A stretch of DNA of 64,000 bases from assembly GCF_900113305.1 (NCBI RefSeq), contig NZ_FOOW01000011.1, positions 24,826 through 88,825 on the forward strand. Reading direction: 5' to 3'. Shown here in pieces: positions 43,336 through 52,184 of the stretch. The DNA is from Prevotella sp. KH2C16. GTDB taxonomy: Bacteria; Bacteroidota; Bacteroidia; Bacteroidales; Bacteroidaceae. A program made the position numbers and the translations under genes. Under the pieces are notes generated by a model. That model did not search any database. It was not told where the DNA came from and was given only the letters and a program-made list of their open reading frames with translations. The stretch's first letter is position 1, and each line of letters opens with the position of its first letter.

Positions 43336-44505
43336 ATGAACAGAATCTTCAGAATATTCGCAGTAAGCGTGCTGGGAGCCTTGTCACTCGGCTTGTCTGC
43401 CCAGGAGAAGCGCGACCTCTTTAATCCCGTGAACTATTCAGTAACCTCCCAGAACATAGCTCCCGATGCCCGTGGAGCCGGAATGGGAGATGTAGGCGTG
43501 GCTACGGAGGCCGATGTGAACTCGCAATACTGGAATCCGGCGAAATATCCGTTTAATATTTCCCGTGCCGGAGTCTCCCTGAACTATACTCCCTGGCTGC
43601 GCCAACTGGTCAACGACATGGACTTGGCTTACCTCTCAGGGTATTATCGCATCGGCGACTATAGTGCGGTAAGCGGCTCGCTGCGGTATTTCTCCATGGG
43701 AGAAGTGTTCCTTGATCAGAAAGCAAACTCTCTTTCCATCAACCCTTACGAGATGTCCTTGGATGTAGCTTACTCCCTGATGCTGAGCGAGAAGTTCTCT
43801 CTCGGAGCGGCGGTCAGGTGGATTTATTCCGATTTGAAGTACACGCTGACAGACGATACATCGCCGGGCTCTGCCTTTGCGGCGGATATTGCCGCCTATT
43901 ATCAGGACTATATCACCATGGGTTCCCGTGAATGCCAGCTGGGACTGGGACTGAACATCTCCAATATCGGTAGCAAGATAAGCTTCGGGGGCGACAACCA
44001 CAGTTACTTCATCCCGACAAACCTCCGGCTGGGAGCCTCTCTGATGGTGCCCATTGATGAGTATAACAAGATTACCGTGGCCGCCGATGCCAACAAGTTG
44101 CTGGTGCCCACCTATCCGAAGAAGGAGGAAAACGAGACCACGGAGGACTATCAGCGCCGCATGGAGGACGACTATTGGAATGTTTCGTCGATTTCCGGCA
44201 TCTTCAAGAGCTTCAACGATGCCCCTAACGGATTCTCGGAAGAGCTGGAGGAGATTTACTGGAGCGTGGGCGCAGAGTACACTTACAACGACAAGTTCTC
44301 GCTGCGTGCCGGTTATCATCATGAAAGCGAGAACAAGGGAAACCGCAAATACTTCACCGTAGGAGCCGGATTCCGGATGAGCGTGTTCTCCCTGGACGCC
44401 GGATACCTGATTTCCACGGCCAAGAGCAACCCTCTCGACCAGACCCTGCGCATCTCGCTGAGTTTCGACATGGACGGTATCAAGGACTTACTTCACAGGC
44501 GATGA
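43336..44505 (+). CDS. porV: Type IX secretion outer-membrane protein PorV
   Basis: Outer-membrane barrel protein that shuttles cargo from the SprA translocon to PorU. The 389-residue protein has a signal peptide ending LSLGLSAQ, the family stretch ARGAGMGDVGVATEADVNSQ (residues ~45-64) and a FadL-like barrel rich in aromatic strand ends. It starts 50 bp after porU, preserving the known porU-porV order, and overlaps ispF by 4 bp. The other core components (PorK, L, M, N, SprA) are not in this window. Confidence 0.95.
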   Translation: MNRIFRIFAVSVLGALSLGLSAQEKRDLFNPVNYSVTSQNIAPDARGAGMGDVGVATEADVNSQYWNPAKYPFNISRAGVSLNYTPWLRQLVNDMDLAYLSGYYRIGDYSAVSGSLRYFSMGEVFLDQKANSLSINPYEMSLDVAYSLMLSEKFSLGAAVRWIYSDLKYTLTDDTSPGSAFAADIAAYYQDYITMGSRECQLGLGLNISNIGSKISFGGDNHSYFIPTNLRLGASLMVPIDEYNKITVAADANKLLVPTYPKKEENETTEDYQRRMEDDYWNVSSISGIFKSFNDAPNGFSEELEEIYWSVGAEYTYNDKFSLRAGYHHESENKGNRKYFTVGAGFRMSVFSLDAGYLISTAKSNPLDQTLRISLSFDMDGIKDLLHRR

Positions 44506-44978
44506 GCATCAGGGTAGGCATGGGATATGATGTCCACAGGCTCGTGGAAGGCCGCGAGTTATGGATGGGGGGCATCCGAATAGAGCACGAACTGGGACTT
44601 CTCGGCCACAGCGATGCCGATGTGTTGATACATGCCATCTGCGACGCACTGCTCGGGGCAGCCAATATGCGCGACATCGGCTACCACTTCCCCGATACCT
44701 CGGCCGAGACGCTGGATGTAGACAGCAAGATACTTCTCCGCAAGACCATCGACCTGATAGCGACGAAAGGCTATCGGCTGGTGAATATCGACGCTACGAT
44801 TTGTGCCGAACGGCCCAAACTCAATCCGCATATTCCGGCCATGAAGGCCTGTCTTGCCAGGGTGATGGATACCGACGAGGAGAACATCTCCATCAAGGCG
44901 ACGACCTCGGAACGGCTTGGCTTCACGGGGCGCGAGGAGGGAATCAGCGCCTATGCGGTCTGCCTGATAGAGCGGTAG
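44502..44978 (+). CDS. ispF: 2-C-methyl-D-erythritol 2,4-cyclodiphosphate synthase
   Basis: Fifth enzyme of the MEP pathway, producing the cyclic diphosphate intermediate and releasing CMP. The 158-residue trimeric enzyme has the zinc ligands Asp 10 and His 12 (GYDVHRL) and His 44 (DVLIHAICDAL), and the KATTSERLGFTGR loop near the C-terminus. Its ATG overlaps the porV stop. It is separate from ispD at 51.5 kb and dxr at 3 kb. Confidence 0.97.
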   Translation: MSIRVGMGYDVHRLVEGRELWMGGIRIEHELGLLGHSDADVLIHAICDALLGAANMRDIGYHFPDTSAETLDVDSKILLRKTIDLIATKGYRLVNIDATICAERPKLNPHIPAMKACLARVMDTDEENISIKATTSERLGFTGREEGISAYAVCLIER

Positions 44979-45035
44979 CTGCCTTTCGTGTTACCACAGA
45001 TTATTATCCCGTTTTCTTCTTGCCGTAGGGAGATT

Positions 45036-45101
45036 GACAAAATCGCCGATTTTGTTGCATGATTTCGGCGATTTTGTCGTTCAATCTCGCCGATTTTGTC
45101 A
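45036..45101 (+). repeat. Intergenic array, three 22-bp palindromic units (locus 3)
   Basis: Units GACAAAATCGCCGATTTTGT, CATGATTTCGGCGATTTTGT and TTCAATCTCGCCGATTTTGT, each followed by two bases to give the exact 22-bp period. The right flank is GCCTTTTAGCGGTCTTTTG. It lies after ispF in the 640-bp gap before the GT4 gene. Confidence 0.93.
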
Positions 45102-45241
45102 GCCTTTTAGCGGTCTTTTGTTTTCAGGGAGTCTGTTTGCTTGTTTCTTATCCGTGGCTCACGGTTTTCCCGTCGGGGGCTTGTATGGTGCTGGAGCTTC
45201 TTTTCCGTTCCTTTCAACAATGAATTTTCTGCCGGGCAAAT

Positions 45242-45440
45242 ACAAAAAAATACGCTGCAACTCTCAACGAGCAACAGCGTAAAACCTATGTTTAACTAAA
45301 AATCCTTTTTCTAAATGAATGAAAACCTCACGGTTTCCATTGTCATCCTTCGTTAAACAATCTGTAAATCTACCTTAAAACCTAATAACTAAAAACCTAA
45401 ATCTATTACTACTAACCTAAACAATCTATTAACCTTTTGA
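45242..45440 (-). ncRNA. Candidate small RNA of about 200 nt
   Basis: A free-standing transcription unit on the minus strand. A promoter lies at 45476-45445, and the end is marked by a hairpin with stem ACGCTG/CAGCGT (45252-45280) followed by a run of seven Us (45249-45243). Inside, TGTTTAAC (45359-45352) and GTTAAACA (45296-45289) are exact complements enclosing a GAAACC-GTGA-GGTTTTC hairpin. The 5' third contains repeated TTAGGTT words. The only reading frame noted is an 11-codon one (ATGACAATGG start). It could be a 6S-like RNA or another Bacteroidales small RNA; I cannot decide. Confidence 0.6.
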
Positions 45441-45444
45441 CATT

Positions 45445-45476
45445 GCAAAGATACAACGAAATGGCAGAAGGCACAA
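45445..45476 (-). promoter_or_regulatory. Promoter of the candidate small RNA
   Basis: Minus strand: TTG of the -33 element at 45476-45474 and -7 element TATCTTTGC at 45453-45445 with 20-bp spacing, a full consensus match. No protein gene lies downstream on this strand before ispF, which is on the other strand. Confidence 0.75.
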
Positions 45477-45591
45477 TAGAATCTTACTGCTTTTTGACAA
45501 AAACGCGGTAAATCTTGACCTATGTCAAAGTTTTGTGTCCGTGCACAAGCAATAATTCCTGGAAATTCTTGTCATTTCTGCCATTTTGCAT

Positions 45592-45600
45592 TATCTTTGC
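45592..45600 (+). promoter_or_regulatory. -7 element of the GT4/GT2 pair
   Basis: TATCTTTGC, 18 bp before the ATG at 45619. The expected transcription start leaves an untranslated leader of only about 12 nt. Confidence 0.7.
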
Positions 45601-45618
45601 TCGCAAATACTTCTGCGG

Positions 45619-46893
45619 ATGAGAATATTGATCGTGAATACCAGCGAGCAAACGGGTGGTGCGGCCGTGGCGGCCCGACGCCTGCTGCAGGCACTCAACA
45701 ATAATGGCGTGAAGGCAAAGATGCTGGTTCGGGACAAGGAGACTGATCAGCTTTCCGTGGTGCGGTTGCCGGATAGCTTCCTGGATAAGTGGAACTTCTT
45801 GTGGGAGCGGTGGTGCCTCTTCTGGCACCTTCATTTCTCGTGCCGCCACCTTTTTGAGCTCGACATGGCAAACGCGGGGCGTGATATTACCACCTTGCGG
45901 GAATTCCGAGAAGCGGATGTCATTCATCTGAACTGGATTAATCAGGGCATGCTTTCCTTGAAGGGAATCCGCAAGATACTGGAAAGCGGCAAGCCCGTGG
46001 TATGGACGATGCATGATATATGGCCAGCCACGGCCATCTGCCATCTCACCCTGGGATGCGAGAACTTCAAGTCGAGGTGCGCGAATTGCAAGTATCTGCC
46101 GGGCAACGGCAGCCGTAATGACCTCTCGGCCAGGGTATGGCGGCGTAAGCAGAAGACTTTGGAGGGGCGGAATATCACCTTCGTGGCCTGTTCCCGCTGG
46201 CTTGAGGGTGAGGCGAAGTCGAGTGCTTTGCTGCGAGGGCAGTGGATAACGAGTATCCCGAATCCAATCGACAGCCATGTTTTCCATGCGCGGGATAAGC
46301 AGGAAGCGCGAAAAGAGTTGGGACTTCCTGTTGACAAGCGACTCATCCTCTTTGTCTCCCAGCGTGTAACCAATGTGAACAAGGGCATGGATTATCTGGT
46401 GGAGGCTTGCGGAAAGTTTATCTCAGAGCATCCGGCGATGGCGGCAAATACGGCACTTGTAGTCCTCGGAGGCCATGCGGAGGAAATCTCGCCTCGGTTC
46501 AGCCTTCCTGTCTTCGCCCTGGGTTATATCAACGATGTGCGTCAAATCGTGAGTGTCTATAGTGCCGTCGATGTGTTTGTTCTGCCCTCTCTGTCGGAGA
46601 ATCTGCCCAATACCATCATGGAGGCGATGGCCTGCGGAGTGCCCTGCGTCGGCTTTGGGGTGGGGGGGATACCCGAGGAGATAGACCATCTGGCGAACGG
46701 CTATGTGGCAAGATACAAGGACTCGGACGACTTGGCGCGGGGATTGCGCTGGGTGCTTGCCGAGGCCGATCGTACTGCTTTGGGTAAAGCGGCCGTGGCG
46801 AAGGTAGTGGCGTGCTATTCTCAGAATGCCGTCGCGATGAGATATATCGATATATATAACAAGGTATTGTCGGCAACAAACTCGGAGAAATGA
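45619..46893 (+). CDS. Glycosyltransferase family 4
   Basis: A 424-residue GT-B fold transferase starting MRILIVNTSEQTGGAAVAARRLL, with the C-terminal nucleotide-sugar site FVLPSLSENLPNTIMEAMACG (about residues 321-341) containing the E-x7-E motif of GT4 enzymes. An N-terminal domain for the acceptor includes a WTMHDIWP segment. There is no membrane segment. The ATG at 45619 was chosen over an earlier in-frame codon inside the promoter. It overlaps the following GT2 gene by 4 bp. It probably acts in surface polysaccharide synthesis; the sugar is unknown. Confidence 0.9.
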   Translation: MRILIVNTSEQTGGAAVAARRLLQALNNNGVKAKMLVRDKETDQLSVVRLPDSFLDKWNFLWERWCLFWHLHFSCRHLFELDMANAGRDITTLREFREADVIHLNWINQGMLSLKGIRKILESGKPVVWTMHDIWPATAICHLTLGCENFKSRCANCKYLPGNGSRNDLSARVWRRKQKTLEGRNITFVACSRWLEGEAKSSALLRGQWITSIPNPIDSHVFHARDKQEARKELGLPVDKRLILFVSQRVTNVNKGMDYLVEACGKFISEHPAMAANTALVVLGGHAEEISPRFSLPVFALGYINDVRQIVSVYSAVDVFVLPSLSENLPNTIMEAMACGVPCVGFGVGGIPEEIDHLANGYVARYKDSDDLARGLRWVLAEADRTALGKAAVAKVVACYSQNAVAMRYIDIYNKVLSATNSEK

Positions 46894-47666
46894 TTAAATT
46901 CACGATTATAACCTGTACTTTCAATGCCCAGTCGGTGGTAAGGCGCACGCTCGTGAGCGTGTTGGAGCAGTCTTATCCCCATGTGGAGCACCTCATCATA
47001 GACGGAAAGTCGAAGGACGCCACCATGCAGTTGGTGGCTGACTATGCGACGGAATCGGCGGGCAAAGCGCCCGCCCACGAGATAAAGACCGTCTGCGAGC
47101 CCGACAAGGGGCTATATGACGCGATGAACAAAGGTCTGCGCCTGGCTTCCGGCGACTATCTGGTGTATCTCAATGCGGGAGATGTGTTTCCGTCCAAGGA
47201 TACTTTGGAGCATATAGCCCACGCCGTGGGCGAGGCCGAAGAACTCCCTGGCGTACTGTATGGCGATACGGATATTGTCGACGGAGACGGCTGGTTTATC
47301 CGCCATCGTCGGCTGTCGCCTCCCCGGAAACTATCGTGGAAATCGTTCGTGTGGGGCATGCTGGTGTGTCATCAGGCGTTTTATGCCCGTACAGATTTGG
47401 CCAAGGCGCATCCTTACAACCTTCAATACCGCTATTCGGCGGATGTAGACTGGTGTATCAGAATCATGAGAGATGCCGGGGCAAGGAATCTCCCGTTGAG
47501 GAATGTGCATGCCGTGGTCGTGAATTTCCTGGACGGGGGCATGACCACCGCGAACCACAAGGCCTCCCTGAAGGAGCGTTTCCAAGTGATGAAAAAGCAC
47601 TACGGACTGTTCGCAACGCTGTTCGCCCACGCATGGTTTGCGGTGAGAGCTGTTTTTAAGGAGTAG
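46890..47666 (+). CDS. Glycosyltransferase family 2
   Basis: A 258-residue GT-A protein with FTIITCTFNAQSVVRRTL at the start, IIDGKSKDAT, the EPDKGLYDAMNKGL segment and the acidic LNAGDVF (a variant of DxD, near residue 93), as in WcaA/colanic-type GT2 enzymes. It is translationally coupled (ATGA) to the GT4 gene. A bidirectional terminator follows. Likely partner of the GT4 in building one glycan; donor and acceptor are unknown. Confidence 0.9.
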   Translation: MIKFTIITCTFNAQSVVRRTLVSVLEQSYPHVEHLIIDGKSKDATMQLVADYATESAGKAPAHEIKTVCEPDKGLYDAMNKGLRLASGDYLVYLNAGDVFPSKDTLEHIAHAVGEAEELPGVLYGDTDIVDGDGWFIRHRRLSPPRKLSWKSFVWGMLVCHQAFYARTDLAKAHPYNLQYRYSADVDWCIRIMRDAGARNLPLRNVHAVVVNFLDGGMTTANHKASLKERFQVMKKHYGLFATLFAHAWFAVRAVFKE

Positions 47667-47677
47667 AAAATAAGAGA

Positions 47678-47709
47678 ATGCCCGCCTGAAACTCTGTCAG
47701 GACGGGCAT
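47678..47709. terminator. Bidirectional terminator between GT2 and M23 peptidase genes
   Basis: Stem ATGCCCGCCTGA / TCAGGACGGGCAT with a 7-base loop and one bulge, located between two convergent genes. AT-rich sequence flanks both sides, although neither side has a long U-run. Confidence 0.75.
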
Positions 47710-47743
47710 TATATTATGTGATTGTCGTTTTACGCGGTAATAA

Positions 47744-48685
47744 TCAAGAGTACCTGATAATCATGCCGGGACGAATCTTCGAGCTGCGCGAGAGCTTATT
47801 CAACTTCAGCAGGGTGTCGACCGTTACGCCACGCTTGTCGGCAATGGAGTAGAGGGTTTCTCCTGAAGCCACCTTGTGGTATTGCTTCTCTTCGCTGCCG
47901 GCGGTAGTCGCGTTCTGGGCCATTTCTCCACGCACTTCCTCTTGGGTGTATCTTCCGTTACCGACAACGCCGCGCGAACGATTGGCCTCCACCGACTCAT
48001 GTCTATAGGAATTCTTGCGGAACATATAGCTGTCGGCTACTACATCCTGTGCTCTAAAGTCAAACATGAGGGCTGGATTTAGTGCAACGCCGCACAGACG
48101 GGTCTCAAAATGGAGATGGGAGCCTGTACTACGCCCCGTGTTTCCGCCTAAACCGATCACATCGCCGGCCCTGACAGTCTGGTTCTCGACCACCAGCTGC
48201 TTTGACAGGTGCCCGTAAATGGTCTCTAAGCCGTTTGTATGGCGGATGACAATGTACTTTCCATAGCCCCCGCCTTCATACTGCACGATGCGTACTTTGC
48301 CGGAAAAAGCGGCCCGAATGGTATCCCCGATATAGACTTTAATGTCAATGCCTTTGTGCTGGCGACCCCAACGACTACCGAAATTGGAGGTGATTACCCG
48401 GCTCACGGTCGGCATATGGAAGTGCCGGAGGTCAATACGGAAAGAATCGGGAAGCTCCTGTTCTCGATGTGCGTATTGATTATTCCAGTCTGCATACAGC
48501 TGTGCGGAGGGTGATTCCAGGTTTTCTTTGCGTAAAAGGTTCTGTAATGCCAGAGTATCCACTTTCTTTGTCCTGCGGTCTATGGGTGCCTGACGAGCTA
48601 AGAGATCCTGTGCTCCGGCCGGAAGAACGGCAAGGAAGAATAATCCTGTAATTACAATAGTCTTGAAAATATTTCTTAAAGTCAT
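47744..48685 (-). CDS. LysM/M23 family peptidoglycan peptidase
   Basis: Exported cell-wall peptidase or amidase-activator-like protein. The 313-residue protein has a signal peptide (ending LPAGAQ), an M23 (LytM) domain with zinc motifs HKGIDIKV and HLHFETRL (about residues 114-200), and a C-terminal LysM repeat (YHKVASGETLYSIADK). The full HxxxD and HxH sites suggest an active metallopeptidase. A promoter with -7 TATATTTGC lies about 100 bp upstream. It is convergent with the glycosyltransferase pair. Confidence 0.92.
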   Translation of the reverse strand: MTLRNIFKTIVITGLFFLAVLPAGAQDLLARQAPIDRRTKKVDTLALQNLLRKENLESPSAQLYADWNNQYAHREQELPDSFRIDLRHFHMPTVSRVITSNFGSRWGRQHKGIDIKVYIGDTIRAAFSGKVRIVQYEGGGYGKYIVIRHTNGLETIYGHLSKQLVVENQTVRAGDVIGLGGNTGRSTGSHLHFETRLCGVALNPALMFDFRAQDVVADSYMFRKNSYRHESVEANRSRGVVGNGRYTQEEVRGEMAQNATTAGSEEKQYHKVASGETLYSIADKRGVTVDTLLKLNKLSRSSKIRPGMIIRYS

Positions 48686-48785
48686 ACAAATTGTTTGTAG
48701 GTTTGGGTCTTAGGTGGGAGAAGAAACAACACACCAAATATCATTAAAATGAGCCTGAACCAGCTTATTTCTTGAAAATGATATT

Positions 48786-48794
48786 GCAAATATA
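48786..48794 (-). promoter_or_regulatory. -7 element of the LysM/M23 gene
   Basis: Minus strand TATATTTGC, about 100 bp upstream of the ATG at 48685. A second TATATTTGC occurs on the plus strand near 48885 without a gene to serve. Confidence 0.55.
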
Positions 48795-48915
48795 ATAAAA
48801 AAACGGCAAACCACCTATTGAATTAACATATTTTTTTGTGTCATTTAACACAATTGAAATGATTCCAGAGTTTTCGTAACCATTATATTTGCTATGTATA
48901 CAGGCGATTCCAGCG

Positions 48916-51015
48916 TCAACTTATAGCCGACCAGTTGATGTTTGATTTCCTTAATTTTTTTAACCTATTCCACAAAATCTGGTATTCTGGGCGGTTGTAT
49001 TCGGGATCCGCATCGATAATCTTTTGTGCCGCGTCCCGTGCCATTTGCACAATCTGGCCGTCGCGGGCAATATCCGCAATCTTCAAATCGAATGCCATGC
49101 CGCTCTGCTGGGTGCCTTCCAGGTCGCCGGGACCGCGGAACTTGAGGTCGGCTTCTGCTATTTCAAACCCGTCGTTGGTCTCGCACATGATGTCGATGCG
49201 TTTCCGGGTCTCCTCCGCAAGCTGGTAATTGGTAACCAGAATGCAGTAGCTTTGGTCAGCCCCGCGGCCTACACGCCCTCGCAACTGGTGCAGTTGGGAG
49301 AGCCCGAAGCGCTGGGCGTCGAGGATGACCATGACAGAAGCGTTAGGAACATTCACTCCCACCTCTATCACCGTCGTGGCAACGAGGATCTGGGTTTGGC
49401 CTTCAATGAACTTTTGCATTTCCTCCTCCTTCTCCTTAGGCTTCATCTTGCCGTGGACCTTGCTAAGCCTGAACTCTGAGAAGACACTCTTTAAGATTTC
49501 AAATCCTTCCTCGAGGTTCTTCAGGTCTATCTTCTCGCTTTCCTGAATGAGCGGGAAAACGATGTAGACCTGTCGTCCCTGACGAATCTGCTGGCGGATG
49601 CCCTGATAGAGACTGGCCATCTGGTTGTCGTATTTATGTAAGGTCATGATGGGCTTGCGACCAGGCGGAAGCTCGTCGATGACGCTCACATCGAGGTCGC
49701 CGTATATCGTCATGGCCAGTGTGCGGGGAATAGGCGTGGCCGTCATGACAAGAATATGGGGCGGATTCTCGCTCTTCGACCACAGCTTGGCACGCTGGGC
49801 GACCCCGAAACGGTGCTGCTCGTCGACCACGGCAAGCCCCAGACGGGCGAACTGTACGGGGTCTTCTATCACGGCGTGAGTACCTACCAGTATCCGCACG
49901 CTGCCGTCGGCGAGGCCGCTGAGAATATTCTCCCGCCGCTTTCCCTTTATGATTCCGGTGAGCAGTTCGACGCGGATATCCATGTCTTTCAGGAACTGCC
50001 TGATGGTCTGGAAGTGTTGTTCAGCCAGGATTTCGGTCGGTGCCATGATGCAGGCTTGATACCCGTTGTCGAGGGCTATGAGCATGGTCATGAGGGCCAC
50101 GAGCGTCTTTCCCGACCCTACATCGCCCTGTAGCAGCCGGTTCATCTGCCTCCCCGACTTCATGTCGGCCCTGATTTCGTGCATCACCCGCTTCTGTGCG
50201 CCCGTCAGGGGGAAAGGAAGATTGTGCTTGTAGAAGTGGTTGAACTCCTTTCCTACATGTTGGAAGATGTATCCGCGGTACTTGCGGCGTTGGTCGGAGG
50301 CATAGCGGAGAATGTTGAGTTGTACATAGAACAGCTCCTCGAACTTCAGTCTCAGGCGGGCTTTCTGCATCTGCAGGGCATTCTTGGGATAGTGAATCCA
50401 GCGATAGGCATCGTCGCGTGAGACGAGATGGAGCGGTCCCGTGATATAGGGAGGCAGTGTTTCGGGCAGCGTTTCGGTGAGTTTCTCCACCAGCCCCTTC
50501 GTCATTTTCTCCATCCCCCGCGATGTCAGCCCCGCCTTTTTCATCTTCTCGGTGGTCATGTAGTAAGGCTGCATACCCATCTGCGACAGCTCCAGGTTGG
50601 CCGCGTCGTCGATGTCGGGGTGGGCAAACTGGTATCTTCCGTTGAAGATCGTGGGCTTCCCGAAGACGATGTAGTCTGCTCCTGTCTTATAGGTCTTGTA
50701 GATGTATTGCGCTCCGCGAAACCATACGAGGTCGCAGACACCGTGGCCGTCGGCGAAATGAGCCACGACACGCTTCTTGCGCCCTCCCATGCTGAACTCC
50801 TCGAAGCTTAGGATTCTTCCCTTGATCTGCACGAAGGGCATGTCGGCCGATAGTTCCGAGATGGCGTAGATGCGGCTGCGGTCTACATATTTATAAGGGT
50901 AATACTCGAGCAGATCACGCCAGGAGCGGATATTGAGTTCCTTGCCCAATATCTCTTTCTTCCTCGGTCCCACTCCGGGAAGATACATGATGTCCTGGTC
51001 GAGAATGCTGCTCAT
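48916..51015 (-). CDS. recG: ATP-dependent DNA helicase RecG
   Basis: Branch-migration helicase that remodels stalled replication forks and recombination intermediates. The 699-residue protein has an N-terminal wedge/OB domain, Walker A LQGDVGSGKT (near residue 293), the DEQHRFG box, MTATPIPRT and the C-terminal QLHQLRGRVGRG. Length and order match the family. The ATG lies 4 bp from one arm of the inverted repeats bounding the S23 cassette, which separates it from ispD. Confidence 0.97.
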   Translation of the reverse strand: MSSILDQDIMYLPGVGPRKKEILGKELNIRSWRDLLEYYPYKYVDRSRIYAISELSADMPFVQIKGRILSFEEFSMGGRKKRVVAHFADGHGVCDLVWFRGAQYIYKTYKTGADYIVFGKPTIFNGRYQFAHPDIDDAANLELSQMGMQPYYMTTEKMKKAGLTSRGMEKMTKGLVEKLTETLPETLPPYITGPLHLVSRDDAYRWIHYPKNALQMQKARLRLKFEELFYVQLNILRYASDQRRKYRGYIFQHVGKEFNHFYKHNLPFPLTGAQKRVMHEIRADMKSGRQMNRLLQGDVGSGKTLVALMTMLIALDNGYQACIMAPTEILAEQHFQTIRQFLKDMDIRVELLTGIIKGKRRENILSGLADGSVRILVGTHAVIEDPVQFARLGLAVVDEQHRFGVAQRAKLWSKSENPPHILVMTATPIPRTLAMTIYGDLDVSVIDELPPGRKPIMTLHKYDNQMASLYQGIRQQIRQGRQVYIVFPLIQESEKIDLKNLEEGFEILKSVFSEFRLSKVHGKMKPKEKEEEMQKFIEGQTQILVATTVIEVGVNVPNASVMVILDAQRFGLSQLHQLRGRVGRGADQSYCILVTNYQLAEETRKRIDIMCETNDGFEIAEADLKFRGPGDLEGTQQSGMAFDLKIADIARDGQIVQMARDAAQKIIDADPEYNRPEYQILWNRLKKLRKSNINWSAIS

Positions 51016-51018
51016 TTC

Positions 51019-51473
51019 AATGCATGATTTATAATGTATAATTCATAATTGACAATTCATAATTCATAATTATCCTTCCGCTGAGTGCCTGACGATGGAA
51101 GTTAACAGTTTGAGGAGTTCCCTGCAGTCTGTGAGCAGGCTTTCTGCTTCCTCGTCTCTAAGATACCCCGTACGGTGTAATAGTTCTATCCAATATTCAG
51201 ACTCGCTGGCCTCCTTGAGCGAAATGTTCATCTTGGCTCTGAAGTCTGCCTTCGACTGGCCTCTTATGGCTTCTTTTATATTTGCGCCGATACTGGTTCC
51301 GCATCTAAGGAGTTGCCGTGATAGGTCGTATTCGCCCTTTTCCTGCCGCAGAAACCGATTCAACTTTACGCATCGAATGGCAAAAGCCATACTTTTTGCG
51401 GCAACAATGTTCTCGCCTGATTCTTTCATTTCATCCTGTACAATTATGCATTCTACATTATGAATCATGCATT
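51019..51473. mobile_element. S23 four-helix-bundle cassette with 33-bp imperfect inverted repeats
   Basis: Arms at 51019-51051 and 51441-51473 are reverse complements at 30 of 33 positions; both read AATGCATGATTyATAATGTA and continue to CATAATTG. They enclose one gene, the four-helix-bundle protein. The outer end of one arm codes for the last two residues and overlaps the stop of ispD; the other stops 4 bp from the recG start. Further ATTCATAATT direct repeats sit inside the left arm region (51041-51070). No transposase is encoded, so mobility would need help from elsewhere. Confidence 0.7.
51070..51429 (-). CDS. Four-helix-bundle protein of the S23 (23S rRNA intervening-sequence) family
   Basis: A small helical protein of 119 residues from the ATG at 51429, which begins MKESGENIVAAKSMAFAIRC. 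The family features QLLRCGTSIGANIKEA and AKMNISLKEASESEYWIELL match proteins first found in intervening sequences of 23S rRNA and common as single genes in Bacteroidetes. A 13-residue longer version could start at 51468, but that would extend into the inverted repeat. It has no catalytic motif; the family forms pentameric bundles of unknown function. It is inserted between ispD and recG. Confidence 0.87.
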   Translation of the reverse strand: MKESGENIVAAKSMAFAIRCVKLNRFLRQEKGEYDLSRQLLRCGTSIGANIKEAIRGQSKADFRAKMNISLKEASESEYWIELLHRTGYLRDEEAESLLTDCRELLKLLTSIVRHSAEG

Positions 51474-52145
51474 ACGCAGAATCCATTCTGCCACTTGCAG
51501 GTCAAACGGTGTCGTGAGCTTGATGTTCTCCCGGTTGCCTTCCGCCATCTCCACCTTGTGCCCCAGGGCCTCCACGACCGATGCGTCGTCGGTGAACCGC
51601 GACTGGTAAGGCTGCTGGAAAGCCCGTTTGGCGAGCTGGATGTCGAAGGTCTGCGGGGTTTGGACGATGCGGTAGTCGCTCCGGAGCACATTGTGTCCGC
51701 AGCCGTCCTTGTCGATGTGGCGTAGTGTGTCGGTAACGGGCAGCACCGGAATGGCTGCTCCGCAGCGGCGTGCCAGATCGTAACATCTGCGGATGACCTC
51801 CACGGAGACAAAGGGGCGCACGCCGTCGTGCATTCCCACGACGCCCTCGGCATCATCGGGGACGGCATGGAGCCCGTTGCGTGAGGAGGCGAAGCGCGTG
51901 TCGCCGCCGTCTACTACCGTGTGCTCGATGTCGAAGCGGTGCTCCTCGCACAGCCGGTGCCAGTAATCCTGCTGCTCGCGGGGCAGCACGAGGATGGTTC
52001 GGAGTGCCTCGTCATATTCATGAAAACGCTCCATAGTGCGCATGAGTGCAGGCTTCCCGCCTATCGGCAGAAACTGCTTCGGAATCTCGGAGCCCATCCT
52101 GAGCCCCTTGCCGCCGGCAACGATGATGATATAATCCATAGGCAA
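51465..52145 (-). CDS. ispD: 2-C-methyl-D-erythritol 4-phosphate cytidylyltransferase
   Basis: Third enzyme of the MEP pathway, transferring CMP to methylerythritol phosphate. The 226-residue protein starts with [18 protein letters not shown], the CTP-binding glycine/lysine loop, and has [12 protein letters not shown] and [11 protein letters not shown] later. The final residues NA and the stop codon fall within one inverted-repeat arm of the neighbouring S23 cassette, so the natural 3' end may have been altered. With dxr and ispF, half of the MEP pathway is in this window. Confidence 0.95.
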   Translation of the reverse strand: MPMDYIIIVAGGKGLRMGSEIPKQFLPIGGKPALMRTMERFHEYDEALRTILVLPREQQDYWHRLCEEHRFDIEHTVVDGGDTRFASSRNGLHAVPDDAEGVVGMHDGVRPFVSVEVIRRCYDLARRCGAAIPVLPVTDTLRHIDKDGCGHNVLRSDYRIVQTPQTFDIQLAKRAFQQPYQSRFTDDASVVEALGHKVEMAEGNRENIKLTTPFDLQVAEWILRNA

Positions 52146-52184
52146 ACGCTTTTTCCCTGTCCTACGGTGGACGGGAACTTCATG

